NCBI GenBank assembly: GCA_016929355.1
Contig: JAFGJA010000020.1
Coordinates: 1-12,686, forward strand
DNA length: 12,686 nt
Source: Anaerolineae bacterium
Lineage (GTDB): Bacteria; Chloroflexota; Anaerolineae; Aggregatilineales; Aggregatilineaceae
Reading direction: 5' to 3'
This document shows positions 1 to 5,375 of this stretch, in pieces. Under the pieces are notes generated by a model that made no database searches, had not been told where the DNA came from, and saw only the letters and a program-made list of their open reading frames with translations. Both the position numbers and the translations under genes were made by a program. Numbering within the stretch: position 1 is the stretch's first letter; the number at the start of each line of letters is the position of its first letter.

Positions 1-74
1 AAGTGGGCGCAATGGACTCCAATCCGATGTTGGGTCAGGCTATCGCGGAATACGGCAATCAATTTGGTAGGTAA
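1..74 (+). CDS. C-terminal end of an unidentified protein (partial)
   Basis: In the third frame the sequence reads as 23 residues ending LGQAIAEYGNQFGR and then a TAA stop at 72-74. The gene would begin before the window. The other two plus frames also stay open for part of this stretch, so the call rests on the protein-like residue mix and on a plus-strand intrinsic terminator about 160 bases downstream that would otherwise have no gene to serve. I do not recognise the family and propose no function. Confidence 0.35.
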   Translation, partial: VGAMDSNPMLGQAIAEYGNQFGR

Positions 75-83
75 GCTCTACAT

Positions 84-203
84 CTAATGGAGAAAACAAT
101 TCAAACGCGCACAATGTAGGGGCCGACCAACGTGCCGGCCCAGGGCGAACACATTGGTTCGTCCCTACGTGATCATGCGAAATCTATTTGTTTTCTCCAT
201 TAG
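84..203. repeat. Nested inverted repeat (MITE-like element)
   Basis: The outer arms are a perfect 16-bp inverted repeat, CTAATGGAGAAAACAA at 84-99 and its complement at 188-203. Inside lies a second inverted repeat at 116-168, starting GTAGGGGCCGACCAA and ending TTGGTTCGTCCCTAC. The inner unit belongs to a family that recurs at 4795-4824, 5256-5365 and 10109-10161. There is no coding potential. It may be a small non-autonomous mobile element, or a palindromic repeat inserted inside another one. Confidence 0.7.
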
Positions 204-236
204 AGGCCGTTTGAAATGGTGATCAACCCCACCCTC

Positions 237-269
237 AATCCCTCCGCGCAGGCAGGGAGGGATTTTTTT
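237..269 (+). terminator. Intrinsic terminator of the gene leaving the left edge
   Basis: A perfect 9-bp stem AATCCCTCC (237-245) / GGAGGGATT (256-264) with a 10-base loop runs into seven T residues at 263-269 on the plus strand. The minus-strand reading has no T tract after the stem, so it would not terminate the gene starting at 1100. Confidence 0.75.
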
Positions 270-317
270 CTCCCGGCCCCTGCTTGCGGGGGAAGGGTTG
301 GGGATGGGGGTTTGCCC
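270..317 (+). repeat. G-rich interspersed repeat, copy 1
   Basis: The stretch runs from CTCCCGGCCCC through a short loop into GCGGGGGAAGGGTTGGGGA and ends TTTGCCC. A related unit in the opposite orientation lies at 4692-4740, with the same CTCCC start, G-rich middle and TTTGCCC end. It lies just after the terminator and before the end of the minus-strand hydrolase-like gene. Confidence 0.5.
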
Positions 318-335
318 TTTCCGTACATGCTCTAA

Positions 336-1100
336 CTAATACACCTTGCCCGGTCTGAATTCACCGGAATCGGGCGGATCGGCTGTGTCATCGGTCAGGT
401 GCAGATTCAAGAACGCCAGCGCTTTGTTCCAGGCGCATTCGGCGGTTTCCGCGTGAAACCCCTCGCGGGAATCGTTAAAAAACTCGCGGCCTACCGCCTC
501 ATAGACGATCACTTCATGATCGACATGAATACTGTCCAGCGTAGTCCGCAGCGCGTTAATCTCCGCCAGGGGGCACAGTTCATCCTCCGCCCCGAAGATC
601 GCCAGCATGGGGTCGCTGATCATGCGCAGTTCCGCGAGCGTAATCGCCTCTTTGGGCAGGCAGTAGAAGGTGACAACCGCGCGCAAAATTTCCTGATACA
701 CCGCCGCCCGCAGCGCCAAGTAACCGCCCATCCCCCAACCGATAGCGCCGATGGTGCTGTTGCATTTATGGTGTGTATGCAGCGCGTTGAGCGCCGTCGT
801 CACATGAGAGAGCGCCGCCTCACCTAACTGGTGGATCAGAATTTTGGCCGTTTGCTCGGAGTTGGCCGTTTGTTCGCTGAACAGGTCCGGCGCGATGACG
901 TAATAGCCCTGTTCGGCAAAGCGCCGCGCCTGGGTCCGCACATGCCGCGTCAACCCCCATTGATCGTGCAGTATCACCAGACCGGGGAACGGCCCGCCCA
1001 GTTCAGGATGCGCCCAGAATGCGGGGAGTTGGTATCCGCTCGATATGATTCGAATATAGCCGCTCGTGATGTTATGTTGCAGATGGTGTGCCTCAAACAT
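336..1100 (-). CDS. Dienelactone hydrolase-fold protein lacking catalytic residues
   Basis: At 254 residues this matches the usual size of the dienelactone hydrolase (DLH) branch of alpha/beta hydrolases, cytoplasmic enzymes that open lactone rings or act as esterases. Family landmarks are present: LHDQWGL around residue 44, VIAPDLF at 68-74, the nucleophile-elbow frame GAIGWGMGG at 118-126, FGAEDELCP at 169-177, and REFFNDSR at 205-212. The family nucleophile (Cys or Ser in G-x-C-x-G-G) is glycine here, G123, codon GGG. The family histidine (G-H-x-F) is arginine, R205, codon CGC. Only the acid D173 remains. I infer it cannot use the normal Cys-Asp-His triad and may be a pseudoenzyme or binding protein. 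The chosen ATG follows GGGGAAACT, a weak ribosome-binding site. It stands alone, about 90 bases after the DUF5615 gene. Confidence 0.8.
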   Translation of the reverse strand: MFEAHHLQHNITSGYIRIISSGYQLPAFWAHPELGGPFPGLVILHDQWGLTRHVRTQARRFAEQGYYVIAPDLFSEQTANSEQTAKILIHQLGEAALSHVTTALNALHTHHKCNSTIGAIGWGMGGYLALRAAVYQEILRAVVTFYCLPKEAITLAELRMISDPMLAIFGAEDELCPLAEINALRTTLDSIHVDHEVIVYEAVGREFFNDSREGFHAETAECAWNKALAFLNLHLTDDTADPPDSGEFRPGKVY

Positions 1101-1192
1101 AGTTTCCCCATACTCCCTGCCAACGTGATCGATGCTTACAGGGAATTGTAGGGTGATTCGCGCGAAAGGGCTACTATGGGAGGGATGATTTA

Positions 1193-1525
1193 CTATTTCA
1201 ACCAGAAAACACGCCCGGTAGCGGTTTCGAGCGTTTCATTCTCCGCGAATTCATGCAATGCGCGGATCATGCCGCCAATATCGGTTTGGCTCCCTGTCCA
1301 ACAAATCACACCGGCATGAGTGGGTTGTTGGGCTGCACGTCCGGCGAATCTGTGATCCAGTGTGACCAAGATCGCTTCATTTTCGGTAGCAAAGGGCAAA
1401 TGCTCAGTGTCATCGTCTTTGCCAGTCATATCTGAGTCAATCGCCATGATGACTTCATGCCCGCGCTGCGCAAGTCCTTCAGCTACCGGGCGCGACATCA
1501 TCTCATCGAAATAAAACTTAATCAT
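1193..1525 (-). CDS. DUF5615 family PIN-like protein, probable toxin
   Basis: The 110-residue protein starts MIKFYFDEMMSRPVAEGL, as DUF5615 (PIN-like) proteins do. It keeps the acidic positions expected of a PIN-type fold: D7/E8, the DDDTEHLPFA segment, and LVTLDHRFAG. PIN domains typically cleave RNA with metal ions, but activity of this family is inferred rather than visible. I chose the ATG at 1523-1525, not the in-frame ATG 30 bases upstream, because it gives the family start and overlaps the DUF433 stop by 8 bases, implying translational coupling. The gene follows its likely partner antitoxin in the same operon. Confidence 0.8.
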   Translation of the reverse strand: MIKFYFDEMMSRPVAEGLAQRGHEVIMAIDSDMTGKDDDTEHLPFATENEAILVTLDHRFAGRAAQQPTHAGVICWTGSQTDIGGMIRALHEFAENETLETATGRVFWLK

Positions 1526-1802
1526 CAACGTTGTGCTTTTCGTAATCCACGTCAAGATCGGCCTGATACGTGGCTTCCTGCGCGTCGATTAGCGTTTTGT
1601 TTTCGGCATAATACAACAGTGCCGAAAGTACCTCTGCCTCAGACAAACCAAAGTTGTGCGCAGTTTCGGTCACATGCCATTGATGTTCGTGTGTGTTGTA
1701 GACTACTGTCGCCACCGGAATACGCCGCCCGCGAATATGCGGACGATCCCCAAACAGGCGCGTTTCGATATATTTGGTCAGATCAATCGTTGCTACAGCC
1801 AT
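1518..1802 (-). CDS. DUF433 family protein, probable antitoxin
   Basis: The 94-residue protein carries the DUF433 signature: a strand-rich N-terminus (TRLFGDRPHIRGRRIPVATV) followed by a helix-turn-helix-like segment, HNFGLSEAEVLSALLYYAEN. DUF433 genes are commonly next to DUF5615 genes and are read as VapB-like antitoxins that bind DNA and repress their own operon. Here the stop overlaps the DUF5615 start by 8 bases, the antitoxin-first order usual for type II modules. A strong ribosome-binding site AGGAGGT (1809-1815 on the opposite strand) sits 6 bases before the ATG. The C-terminus is acidic, which fits toxin binding. Biological activity is inference. Confidence 0.8.
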   Translation of the reverse strand: MAVATIDLTKYIETRLFGDRPHIRGRRIPVATVVYNTHEHQWHVTETAHNFGLSEAEVLSALLYYAENKTLIDAQEATYQADLDVDYEKHNVDD

Positions 1803-1808
1803 GCGTTT

Positions 1809-1827
1809 ACCTCCTGTCCCAATTATA
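1809..1827 (-). promoter_or_regulatory. -10 element and strong ribosome-binding site of the DUF433/DUF5615 operon
   Basis: On the minus strand TATAAT (1822-1827) lies 13 bases before AGGAGGT (1809-1815), itself 6 bases from the ATG. Transcription would start near 1815, giving a very short leader. The box 17 bases further upstream, TCGAAT, is a poor -35, so an activator or another sigma factor may be needed. The -10 lies just outside the end of the GNAT gene at 1833. Confidence 0.45.
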
Positions 1828-1832
1828 GCGGA

Positions 1833-2405
1833 TCAGGGTTGTTCATTCGAGTTGGACTGTGAGTCCGCAGCAGCATTTTGGATGGTGTAGCGCATCGCTA
1901 CGCGCGTAGCGGGATTCAGCCCGTGCGCGACTTCCGCCGCCAGAATCGCGCGCAAGCCCTCCGTGAGCGCATCATCTGCCAGAATCGCAAAGCCGAGGCG
2001 AGCGTAAAACGGAGCGTTCCAGGGAATATCGCGTTCGGTGGTGAGCGTCACCGCCGGGAGATCGGATTCGCGCGCCCAGACGATCACGCGCTCGACCAGC
2101 GCGCGCCCGATGCCGCGTCGTCCATGATCCGGGTGTACGTCGATTTCGTCGAGATGCCCATGTCCGTCCACGATGGACGCTACCGCAAACCCTATCGGCT
2201 GATCGTCGGCTTTGGTCACGGCGACCCACAACCGATCTGCATCAAGATAGGCGCGGTGTTGCTCAACGGAGAGGACGTATTGGGGCACATCGTCCTGTTC
2301 CCAACCGCCCACGGTGACGAATAGGGTGCTGGCCGCGCGTTCAATATCCGGCAGTTGGTCGAGATCGGATGCTGCGCCGGGGCGTATAACGTAAGCGGGG
2401 TGCAT
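1833..2405 (-). CDS. GNAT family N-acetyltransferase
   Basis: This 190-residue protein has a GCN5-related acetyltransferase fold, which moves the acetyl group of acetyl-CoA to an amine. The acetyl-CoA pyrophosphate loop, motif A, is clear at 88-100: IDVHPDHGRRGIG, with R96-R97-G98-x-G100. Strand 4 before it (GHGHLDEIDV) and the C-terminal signature PWNAPFYARLGF (128-139) are present. The substrate cannot be told from sequence; the family acts on small molecules, antibiotics or protein N-termini. A ribosome-binding site, TTAGGAG, precedes the ATG by about 5 bases. The gene lies downstream of infA but is separated from it by an intrinsic terminator, so it is probably not part of the translation operon. 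The tail after residue 170 is Asn/Ser-rich and looks disordered. Confidence 0.85.
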   Translation of the reverse strand: MHPAYVIRPGAASDLDQLPDIERAASTLFVTVGGWEQDDVPQYVLSVEQHRAYLDADRLWVAVTKADDQPIGFAVASIVDGHGHLDEIDVHPDHGRRGIGRALVERVIVWARESDLPAVTLTTERDIPWNAPFYARLGFAILADDALTEGLRAILAAEVAHGLNPATRVAMRYTIQNAAADSQSNSNEQP

Positions 2406-2433
2406 GAAAACTCCTAATTGGTGTTCTCAACGA

Positions 2434-2459
2434 CAAAAAACCTCACGGGATGAGGTTTT
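2434..2459 (-). terminator. Intrinsic terminator after infA
   Basis: Read on the minus strand, AAAACCTCA and TGAGGTTTT form a 9-bp stem around the loop TCCCG, and the downstream arm runs into six T residues. It lies about 20 bases after the infA stop and before the GNAT gene, separating the two transcription units. The A-rich left arm could let it also work for plus-strand transcription. Confidence 0.85.
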
Positions 2460-2479
2460 GGATGATGTGGGTGTGGGGC

Positions 2480-2734
2480 TTAATCTTCGTCGTCAGACGA
2501 TCTGCCGCCGCCTTTTTTATAGCGATAGGTGATGCGTCCGCGCGTCAGGTCATAGGGGGTAATTTCAACGCGCACACGATCTCCGAGCAGGATGCGGATA
2601 TAATATTTGCGCATTTTGCCGGAGAGATATGCCAACACCTTATGGCCGTTTTCTAGCTCCACCATAAATTGTGTATTGGGTAAGGCTTCAACTACTGTGC
2701 CTTCCAGTTCGATCTTATCATCAGCTTTTGCCAT
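2480..2734 (-). CDS. infA: Translation initiation factor IF-1
   Basis: IF-1 binds the A site of the 30S ribosomal subunit and assists IF-2 and IF-3 in forming the initiation complex. The protein is a single OB-fold: KIELEGTVVEALPNTQFMVE near the N-terminus, then VLAYLSGKMRKYYIRILLGD, RVRVEITPYDLTRGRITYRY, all strongly conserved family segments. At 84 residues it is about 12 longer than the typical 72, because of a C-terminal extension KKGGGRSSDDED, basic then acidic and probably disordered. The ATG follows AAGGA at a spacing of 7 bases. It lies downstream of rpsU on the same strand, with a foldable spacer between them (see the pseudoknot entry), and ends in a clear terminator. Confidence 0.97.
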   Translation of the reverse strand: MAKADDKIELEGTVVEALPNTQFMVELENGHKVLAYLSGKMRKYYIRILLGDRVRVEITPYDLTRGRITYRYKKGGGRSSDDED

Positions 2735-2775
2735 ACAGTAATCCTTGGCTGTGTATATCCAAACAGTGAGGGTAT

Positions 2776-2809
2776 GGGCGTTTTTAACAGGAACGCCCGC
2801 AACCTGTTA
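2776..2809 (-). promoter_or_regulatory. Possible H-type RNA pseudoknot in the infA leader
   Basis: On the minus strand the order is TAACAGG (2809-2803), TTGC, GGGCGTT (2798-2792), CCTGTTA (2791-2785), AA, AACGCCC (2782-2776). TAACAGG pairs with CCTGTTA (7 bp) and GGGCGTT pairs with AACGCCC (7 bp). The first arm of stem 2 lies inside the loop of stem 1, the topology of an H-type pseudoknot with directly abutting stems. If the second loop is too short, the two stems would instead be alternatives. The structure ends 41 bases before the infA ATG. No T tract follows, so it is not an intrinsic terminator. Confidence 0.4.
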
Positions 2810-2846
2810 GAGTTCGTTGATCCCCAAAAGTGGGCTATCGTTCAAA

Positions 2847-3044
2847 CTAGTAGCGCGTCTTACGCTGCTTGCGCCGTGCGCGACGGATCGCCTTTTTCTT
2901 CTGGATGCGGCGTAGTTCGCTCTTGGATACATGCCAGCGCTTGCGCCGGACTGTACTCAGAATGCCACTTTTGGCAACACTCTTACGGAATCGCTTTAGC
3001 AATTGATCCTGCGATTCGCCAGGTTGTAGTTCCACATGGGCCAC
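2847..3044 (-). CDS. rpsU: Small ribosomal subunit protein bS21
   Basis: bS21 is a small basic protein of the 30S subunit that sits near the anti-Shine-Dalgarno region and helps mRNA binding. The 65 residues fit the family in length and pattern: an acidic N-terminal part with ESQDQLLKRFRKSVAKSGIL (E at residue 10), the RRKRW segment, and a highly basic helix, RRIQKKKAIRRARRKQRKTR. A strong ribosome-binding site, GGGAGGTGAG, precedes the ATG by 6 to 7 bases. The gene lies between rpsA and infA on the same strand. The rpsA terminator lies upstream of it, and I see no convincing promoter of its own in the short spacer, so transcription may rely on read-through or on a weak promoter. Confidence 0.93.
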   Translation of the reverse strand: MAHVELQPGESQDQLLKRFRKSVAKSGILSTVRRKRWHVSKSELRRIQKKKAIRRARRKQRKTRY

Positions 3045-3095
3045 GTTATCTCACCTCCCTCCATGTTTGGGATGGTTGCCGGTGCGGGTTGGAGT

Positions 3096-3131
3096 CCAAA
3101 AACAAAAGGCAGATTCACGGGAACCTGCCTT
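3096..3131 (-). terminator. Intrinsic terminator after rpsA
   Basis: On the minus strand AAGGCAG (3131-3125) and CTGCCTT (3112-3106) form a perfect 7-bp stem with a 12-base loop, followed by TTGTTTTTGG. It lies about 30 bases after the rpsA stop codon and before rpsU. Confidence 0.8.
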
Positions 3132-3158
3132 GTTGGTTTCACTTATGCAGTAGTCTGA

Positions 3159-4439
3159 CTACTCGGCAATTGGCTCTTCCTCAGCAACCGACGGTTCCAC
3201 TGCCTCTGATTCTACCGTGTCTGGTTCGCTTTGACCAGCCTCAATTTCGGCTGCTTCAGTTTCAGTGTTCGCGGCGAGTTCCGCGACGGTTTCATCGGCT
3301 TCGGTTTCGGTTTCGTCGAAGGGCAGCGCGTCATCCACGTCGCGGATGCTCAAGCCCAAACGCTGCCGGTGCGATTCAATGCTGATGATGCGCGCCATAA
3401 TCGTCATGCCTTCGCGGAGCATGTCGTTCGGTTCGGCGGGCGTCGCTTCCGCTAATTGGCTGGCGTGCAGCAGCGCTTCGATGCCGGGGTCCAGGCTGAC
3501 GAACGCGCCAAACTGGGTCACGCGGCTGATCGTGCCTTCGACCAACTGCCCTACATGATACAGATCATCCACCTGTGACCAGGGATTCGGTTGCAGGCGT
3601 TTGAGCGACAGCCCAATCCGGCGACCTTCCTGATCCAGCCGCAGCACGTACACATCGATCTCGTCGCCGACATTCAAAATTTCGCGCGGGTGCTTGACCC
3701 GATGCCAGGCCAATTCGCTGATGTGAATCAGACCGTCGGCTCCGCCCAGGTCCACGAACGCACCGAAATCACGGAGGCCGCTAACCTTACCACGCCGGAT
3801 GTCACCCTCTTTGAGTTCGTCGAGCAATTCATCCTTGAGCGCGTCACGCATTTCGCGTTGGGCTTCGCGCTGGCTGAGGACCAACCGGCGGCGGCGGCGA
3901 TTGACTTCGATCACCTTGACGGTCAACTTCTTGCCGATCATCTCGTCCAGATGCGAGCGCCGATCATCTTCGTTGAGGCCGCGCGGCAGGCTTACCACAT
4001 GGCTGGCGGGGATAAAGCCGCGCAGATTGCCGAAGGGTAGAATCAAACCGCCCCGGTTGGCATCGGCCACTTCGCCTTCCCAGATGTCTTCGCTGGTCAT
4101 CAGTTCTTCGGCCTTCAGCCAATCTTCATTCTGCTTGGCTTTGGCAATCGAAACGATCATGTTACCGTCAGAATCTTCGGTGCGAACGATCATCACCGGG
4201 ATTTCATCGCCAATGTTGATGTCGAAATCTTCACCGGCATGTTCCAGGTCATTGCGCGTGACGACACCATCGCGCTTCATACCCAGGTCTACGAGGAGGC
4301 CCATATTATCAATAGCCAGGACAGTACCCGTCACGATGTCGCCGCGCACGGGTGTTTCGAATGCGAAGGATTCCTCGAGCAACGTCATGAAATCCATCTC
4401 TGCGTCTACGGTTTGTGTGGTTTCTATTTGATCTACCAT
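3159..4439 (-). CDS. rpsA: Small ribosomal subunit protein bS1 (four S1 domains)
   Basis: bS1 binds mRNA and brings it to the 30S subunit. With the chosen start it is 426 residues long, with four S1 (OB-fold) repeats: about 31-101 (VRGDIVTGTVLAIDNMG), 118-190 (IWEGEVADANRGGLILPFG), 207-276 (GDIRRGKVSGLRDFGAFVDL, the most canonical) and 291-361 (GQLVEGTISRVTQFGAFVSL). Four rather than six repeats is usual outside proteobacteria. A Glu-rich acidic tail follows to the end, as in related proteins. The ATG at 4437-4439 begins MVDQIETTQT and is preferred because the preceding in-frame residues (an alternative ATG at 4536-4538) are Cys/Arg-rich and unlike the family. Neither start has a well-spaced Shine-Dalgarno sequence, which is also true of rpsA in Escherichia coli. 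The gene is transcribed from a perfect promoter with a long leader. Confidence 0.92.
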   Translation of the reverse strand: MVDQIETTQTVDAEMDFMTLLEESFAFETPVRGDIVTGTVLAIDNMGLLVDLGMKRDGVVTRNDLEHAGEDFDINIGDEIPVMIVRTEDSDGNMIVSIAKAKQNEDWLKAEELMTSEDIWEGEVADANRGGLILPFGNLRGFIPASHVVSLPRGLNEDDRRSHLDEMIGKKLTVKVIEVNRRRRRLVLSQREAQREMRDALKDELLDELKEGDIRRGKVSGLRDFGAFVDLGGADGLIHISELAWHRVKHPREILNVGDEIDVYVLRLDQEGRRIGLSLKRLQPNPWSQVDDLYHVGQLVEGTISRVTQFGAFVSLDPGIEALLHASQLAEATPAEPNDMLREGMTIMARIISIESHRQRLGLSIRDVDDALPFDETETEADETVAELAANTETEAAEIEAGQSEPDTVESEAVEPSVAEEEPIAE

Positions 4440-4638
4440 AATGTGTTTTTCAACTATTCCCCCCAACGGACGATGATTTTGACTCTGGCCGGAACAAAAA
4501 CAAAACCGGCGCGAACCCTCCTCTGAGGTATTCGACATCCGGTGTTAGATTTGCCACTGACAGCGCGCTGCGCCAATAAATAGTATTGCAGGTTTCAAAC
4601 GATTTAATGACGCCGGTGCGCCCCCCTTTTCAAAGTCG
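4440..4638 (-). promoter_or_regulatory. Long 5' leader of rpsA with possible attenuator
   Basis: From the predicted start near 4638 to the rpsA ATG the leader is about 200 nt. On the minus strand ACCGGCG (4617-4611) can pair perfectly with CGCCGGT (4511-4505), and the second arm runs into TTTGTTTTTG, so the fold resembles a long-loop terminator. A strong Shine-Dalgarno-like GAGGAGGG (4523-4516) has no well-placed ATG after it. A 10-bp palindrome CAGCGCGCTG lies at 4561-4570. An in-frame upstream ATG at 4538 could extend S1 by 33 residues. Ribosomal protein leaders are often autoregulated; that this one is remains inference. Confidence 0.4.
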
Positions 4639-4644
4639 GAGAGC

Positions 4645-4673
4645 ATTATAGCGGGGCTGTTAGCGTTTGTCAA
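4645..4673 (-). promoter_or_regulatory. Perfect consensus sigma70-type promoter of rpsA
   Basis: On the minus strand TTGACA (4673-4668) is followed after exactly 17 bases by TATAAT (4650-4645). Both hexamers match the primary-sigma consensus at all six positions and the spacing is optimal. It points at rpsA. Transcription would begin near 4638. This is by far the strongest promoter in the window, as expected for an abundant ribosomal protein. Confidence 0.9.
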
Positions 4674-4691
4674 ACTGTTTCGTAACTTTTC

Positions 4692-4740
4692 GGGGCAAAC
4701 CTTACCCCCCAGCCCCCGGTCCATGCATGGCTGAGGGGAG
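4692..4740 (-). repeat. G-rich interspersed repeat, copy 2
   Basis: In minus orientation it starts CTCCCCTCAGCC, passes the palindrome CCATGCATGG (4721-4730), continues GGGGGCTGGGGGGTAAGG and ends TTTGCCCC. The order of segments matches the unit at 270-317. It lies in the spacer between the divergent rpsA promoter and azlD. This 4674-4918 spacer holds no gene that I can support, only repeats. Confidence 0.45.
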
Positions 4741-4794
4741 TTAAAACCCCGGTGACAATTCGGCGCAGCAGAGGTACACTCGTGCGCGGATTTC

Positions 4795-4824
4795 GGGCGG
4801 GCGGACACGTTGGTCCGCCCCTAC
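4795..4824 (-). repeat. GTAGGGGCGGACC palindromic repeat (short copy)
   Basis: In minus orientation it begins GTAGGGGCGGACCAACGTGT and continues CCGCCCG. The two halves form a hairpin GGGCGGACcaacgtGTCCGCCC with an 8-bp stem. It is a one-hairpin version of the family seen at 116-168, 5256-5365 and 10109-10161. Confidence 0.65.
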
Positions 4825-4850
4825 GAGATCGCGTTTGATTTTCTCGCTCT

Positions 4851-4894
4851 TATCTTGATTTTCTCTGCGTTCTTTGCGAACTCTGCGGTGAAAT
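4851..4894 (-). repeat. TTTCACCGCAGAG interspersed repeat, long copy
   Basis: In minus orientation it begins ATTTCACCGCAGAG, continues TTCGCAAAGAACGCAGAG, and ends AAAATCAAGATA. The same repeat, missing exactly the middle 18 bases, lies at 11400-11426 before the restriction gene. The 18-base segment is bounded by copies of GCAGAG, so slippage between them would explain the difference. Confidence 0.65.
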
Positions 4895-4918
4895 CGCTTT
4901 TGACTTGTCGAGGAACCT

Positions 4919-5233
4919 ATGTCGAATTGGCTCATCATCGCCGGGATGGTCGCGGTCACATACAGTGTGCGCCTCTCGGTCATCGCCCTGCTGGGTGACG
5001 CCGCCATGCCGCCGAGCATCAATCGCGCGCTGCGCTACGTGCCGCCCGCCGCCCTCACCGCGATCATCGTGCCCGCCGTGATCATGCCGGATGGTTCGCT
5101 TGATGTCTCACCGGGGAACGCGCGCCTCTTGGCCGCACTCGTGGCGGCGGTGGTCGCGTGGACCAGCAAAAGCGCCATCATCGCTATCGGCGCGGGCATG
5201 GCGATGTTGTGGCTGATGCAGTGGGTGATGTAG
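4919..5233 (+). CDS. azlD: AzlD family branched-chain amino acid export subunit
   Basis: The 104-residue membrane protein matches the AzlD family, the small subunit that works with AzlC to export branched-chain amino acids. It opens with a hydrophobic segment WLIIAGMVAVTYSVRLSVIA, has the family core NRALRYVPPAALTAIIVPAV at about 40-60, and two further hydrophobic stretches (ARLLAALVAAVVAW and AIIAIGAGMAMLWLMQWV). About three to four membrane segments are expected. The ATG follows GAGGA with a short spacing of 4 bases. No azlC lies upstream; instead there are repeats and the divergent rpsA promoter. Either azlC is elsewhere or the subunit has been separated from its partner. It converges with the ACT-domain gene. 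Confidence 0.85.
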   Translation: MSNWLIIAGMVAVTYSVRLSVIALLGDAAMPPSINRALRYVPPAALTAIIVPAVIMPDGSLDVSPGNARLLAALVAAVVAWTSKSAIIAIGAGMAMLWLMQWVM

Positions 5234-5255
5234 AGTACGATCAAGCCCGTGTTGT

Positions 5256-5365
5256 GTAGGGGAGCACCAATGTGTGCTCCCGGTTGAGCGCAAAATCAAC
5301 AAAACGTGCGATTATGTTCACACCGGGCGGACACACTACGAACCTCGGTTCGCGTCCGCCCCTAC
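5256..5365. repeat. GTAGGGG palindromic repeat (long copy) between convergent genes
   Basis: The unit begins GTAGGGGAGCACC and ends GTCCGCCCCTAC. It holds two strong hairpins: GGGAGCAC (5260-5267) / GTGCTCCC (5274-5281), and GGGCGGAC (5325-5332) / GTCCGCCC (5354-5361), the latter with an inner GAACC/GGTTC stem. It fills the spacer between the convergent azlD and ACT-domain genes and may help end transcription from both sides, though there is no T tract. Confidence 0.7.
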
Positions 5366-5375
5366 AGGTGTGAGG

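Noticed and set aside
1526..1555. Upstream in-frame ATG for the DUF5615 gene
   Set aside because: It would add 10 residues unlike the family start, and the ATG at 1525 gives the standard overlap with the DUF433 stop.
2776..2798. Hairpin after rpsU considered as an intrinsic terminator
   Set aside because: No T tract follows the stem on either strand; it is better seen as part of the pseudoknot candidate.
3799..4431. 210-codon open frame on the plus strand
   Set aside because: It is antisense to rpsA, Ser/Arg-rich and without domain features; the rpsA frame explains this region fully.
4545..4808. Open frame of 87 codons on the minus strand
   Set aside because: It overlaps the rpsA promoter and two interspersed repeats, has low-complexity Ser/Pro/Ala content, no ribosome-binding site and no recognisable domain.
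4741..5022. Open frame of 93 codons on the minus strand
   Set aside because: It runs through two repeats and the antisense of azlD, whose membrane-protein pattern in the plus frame is convincing.
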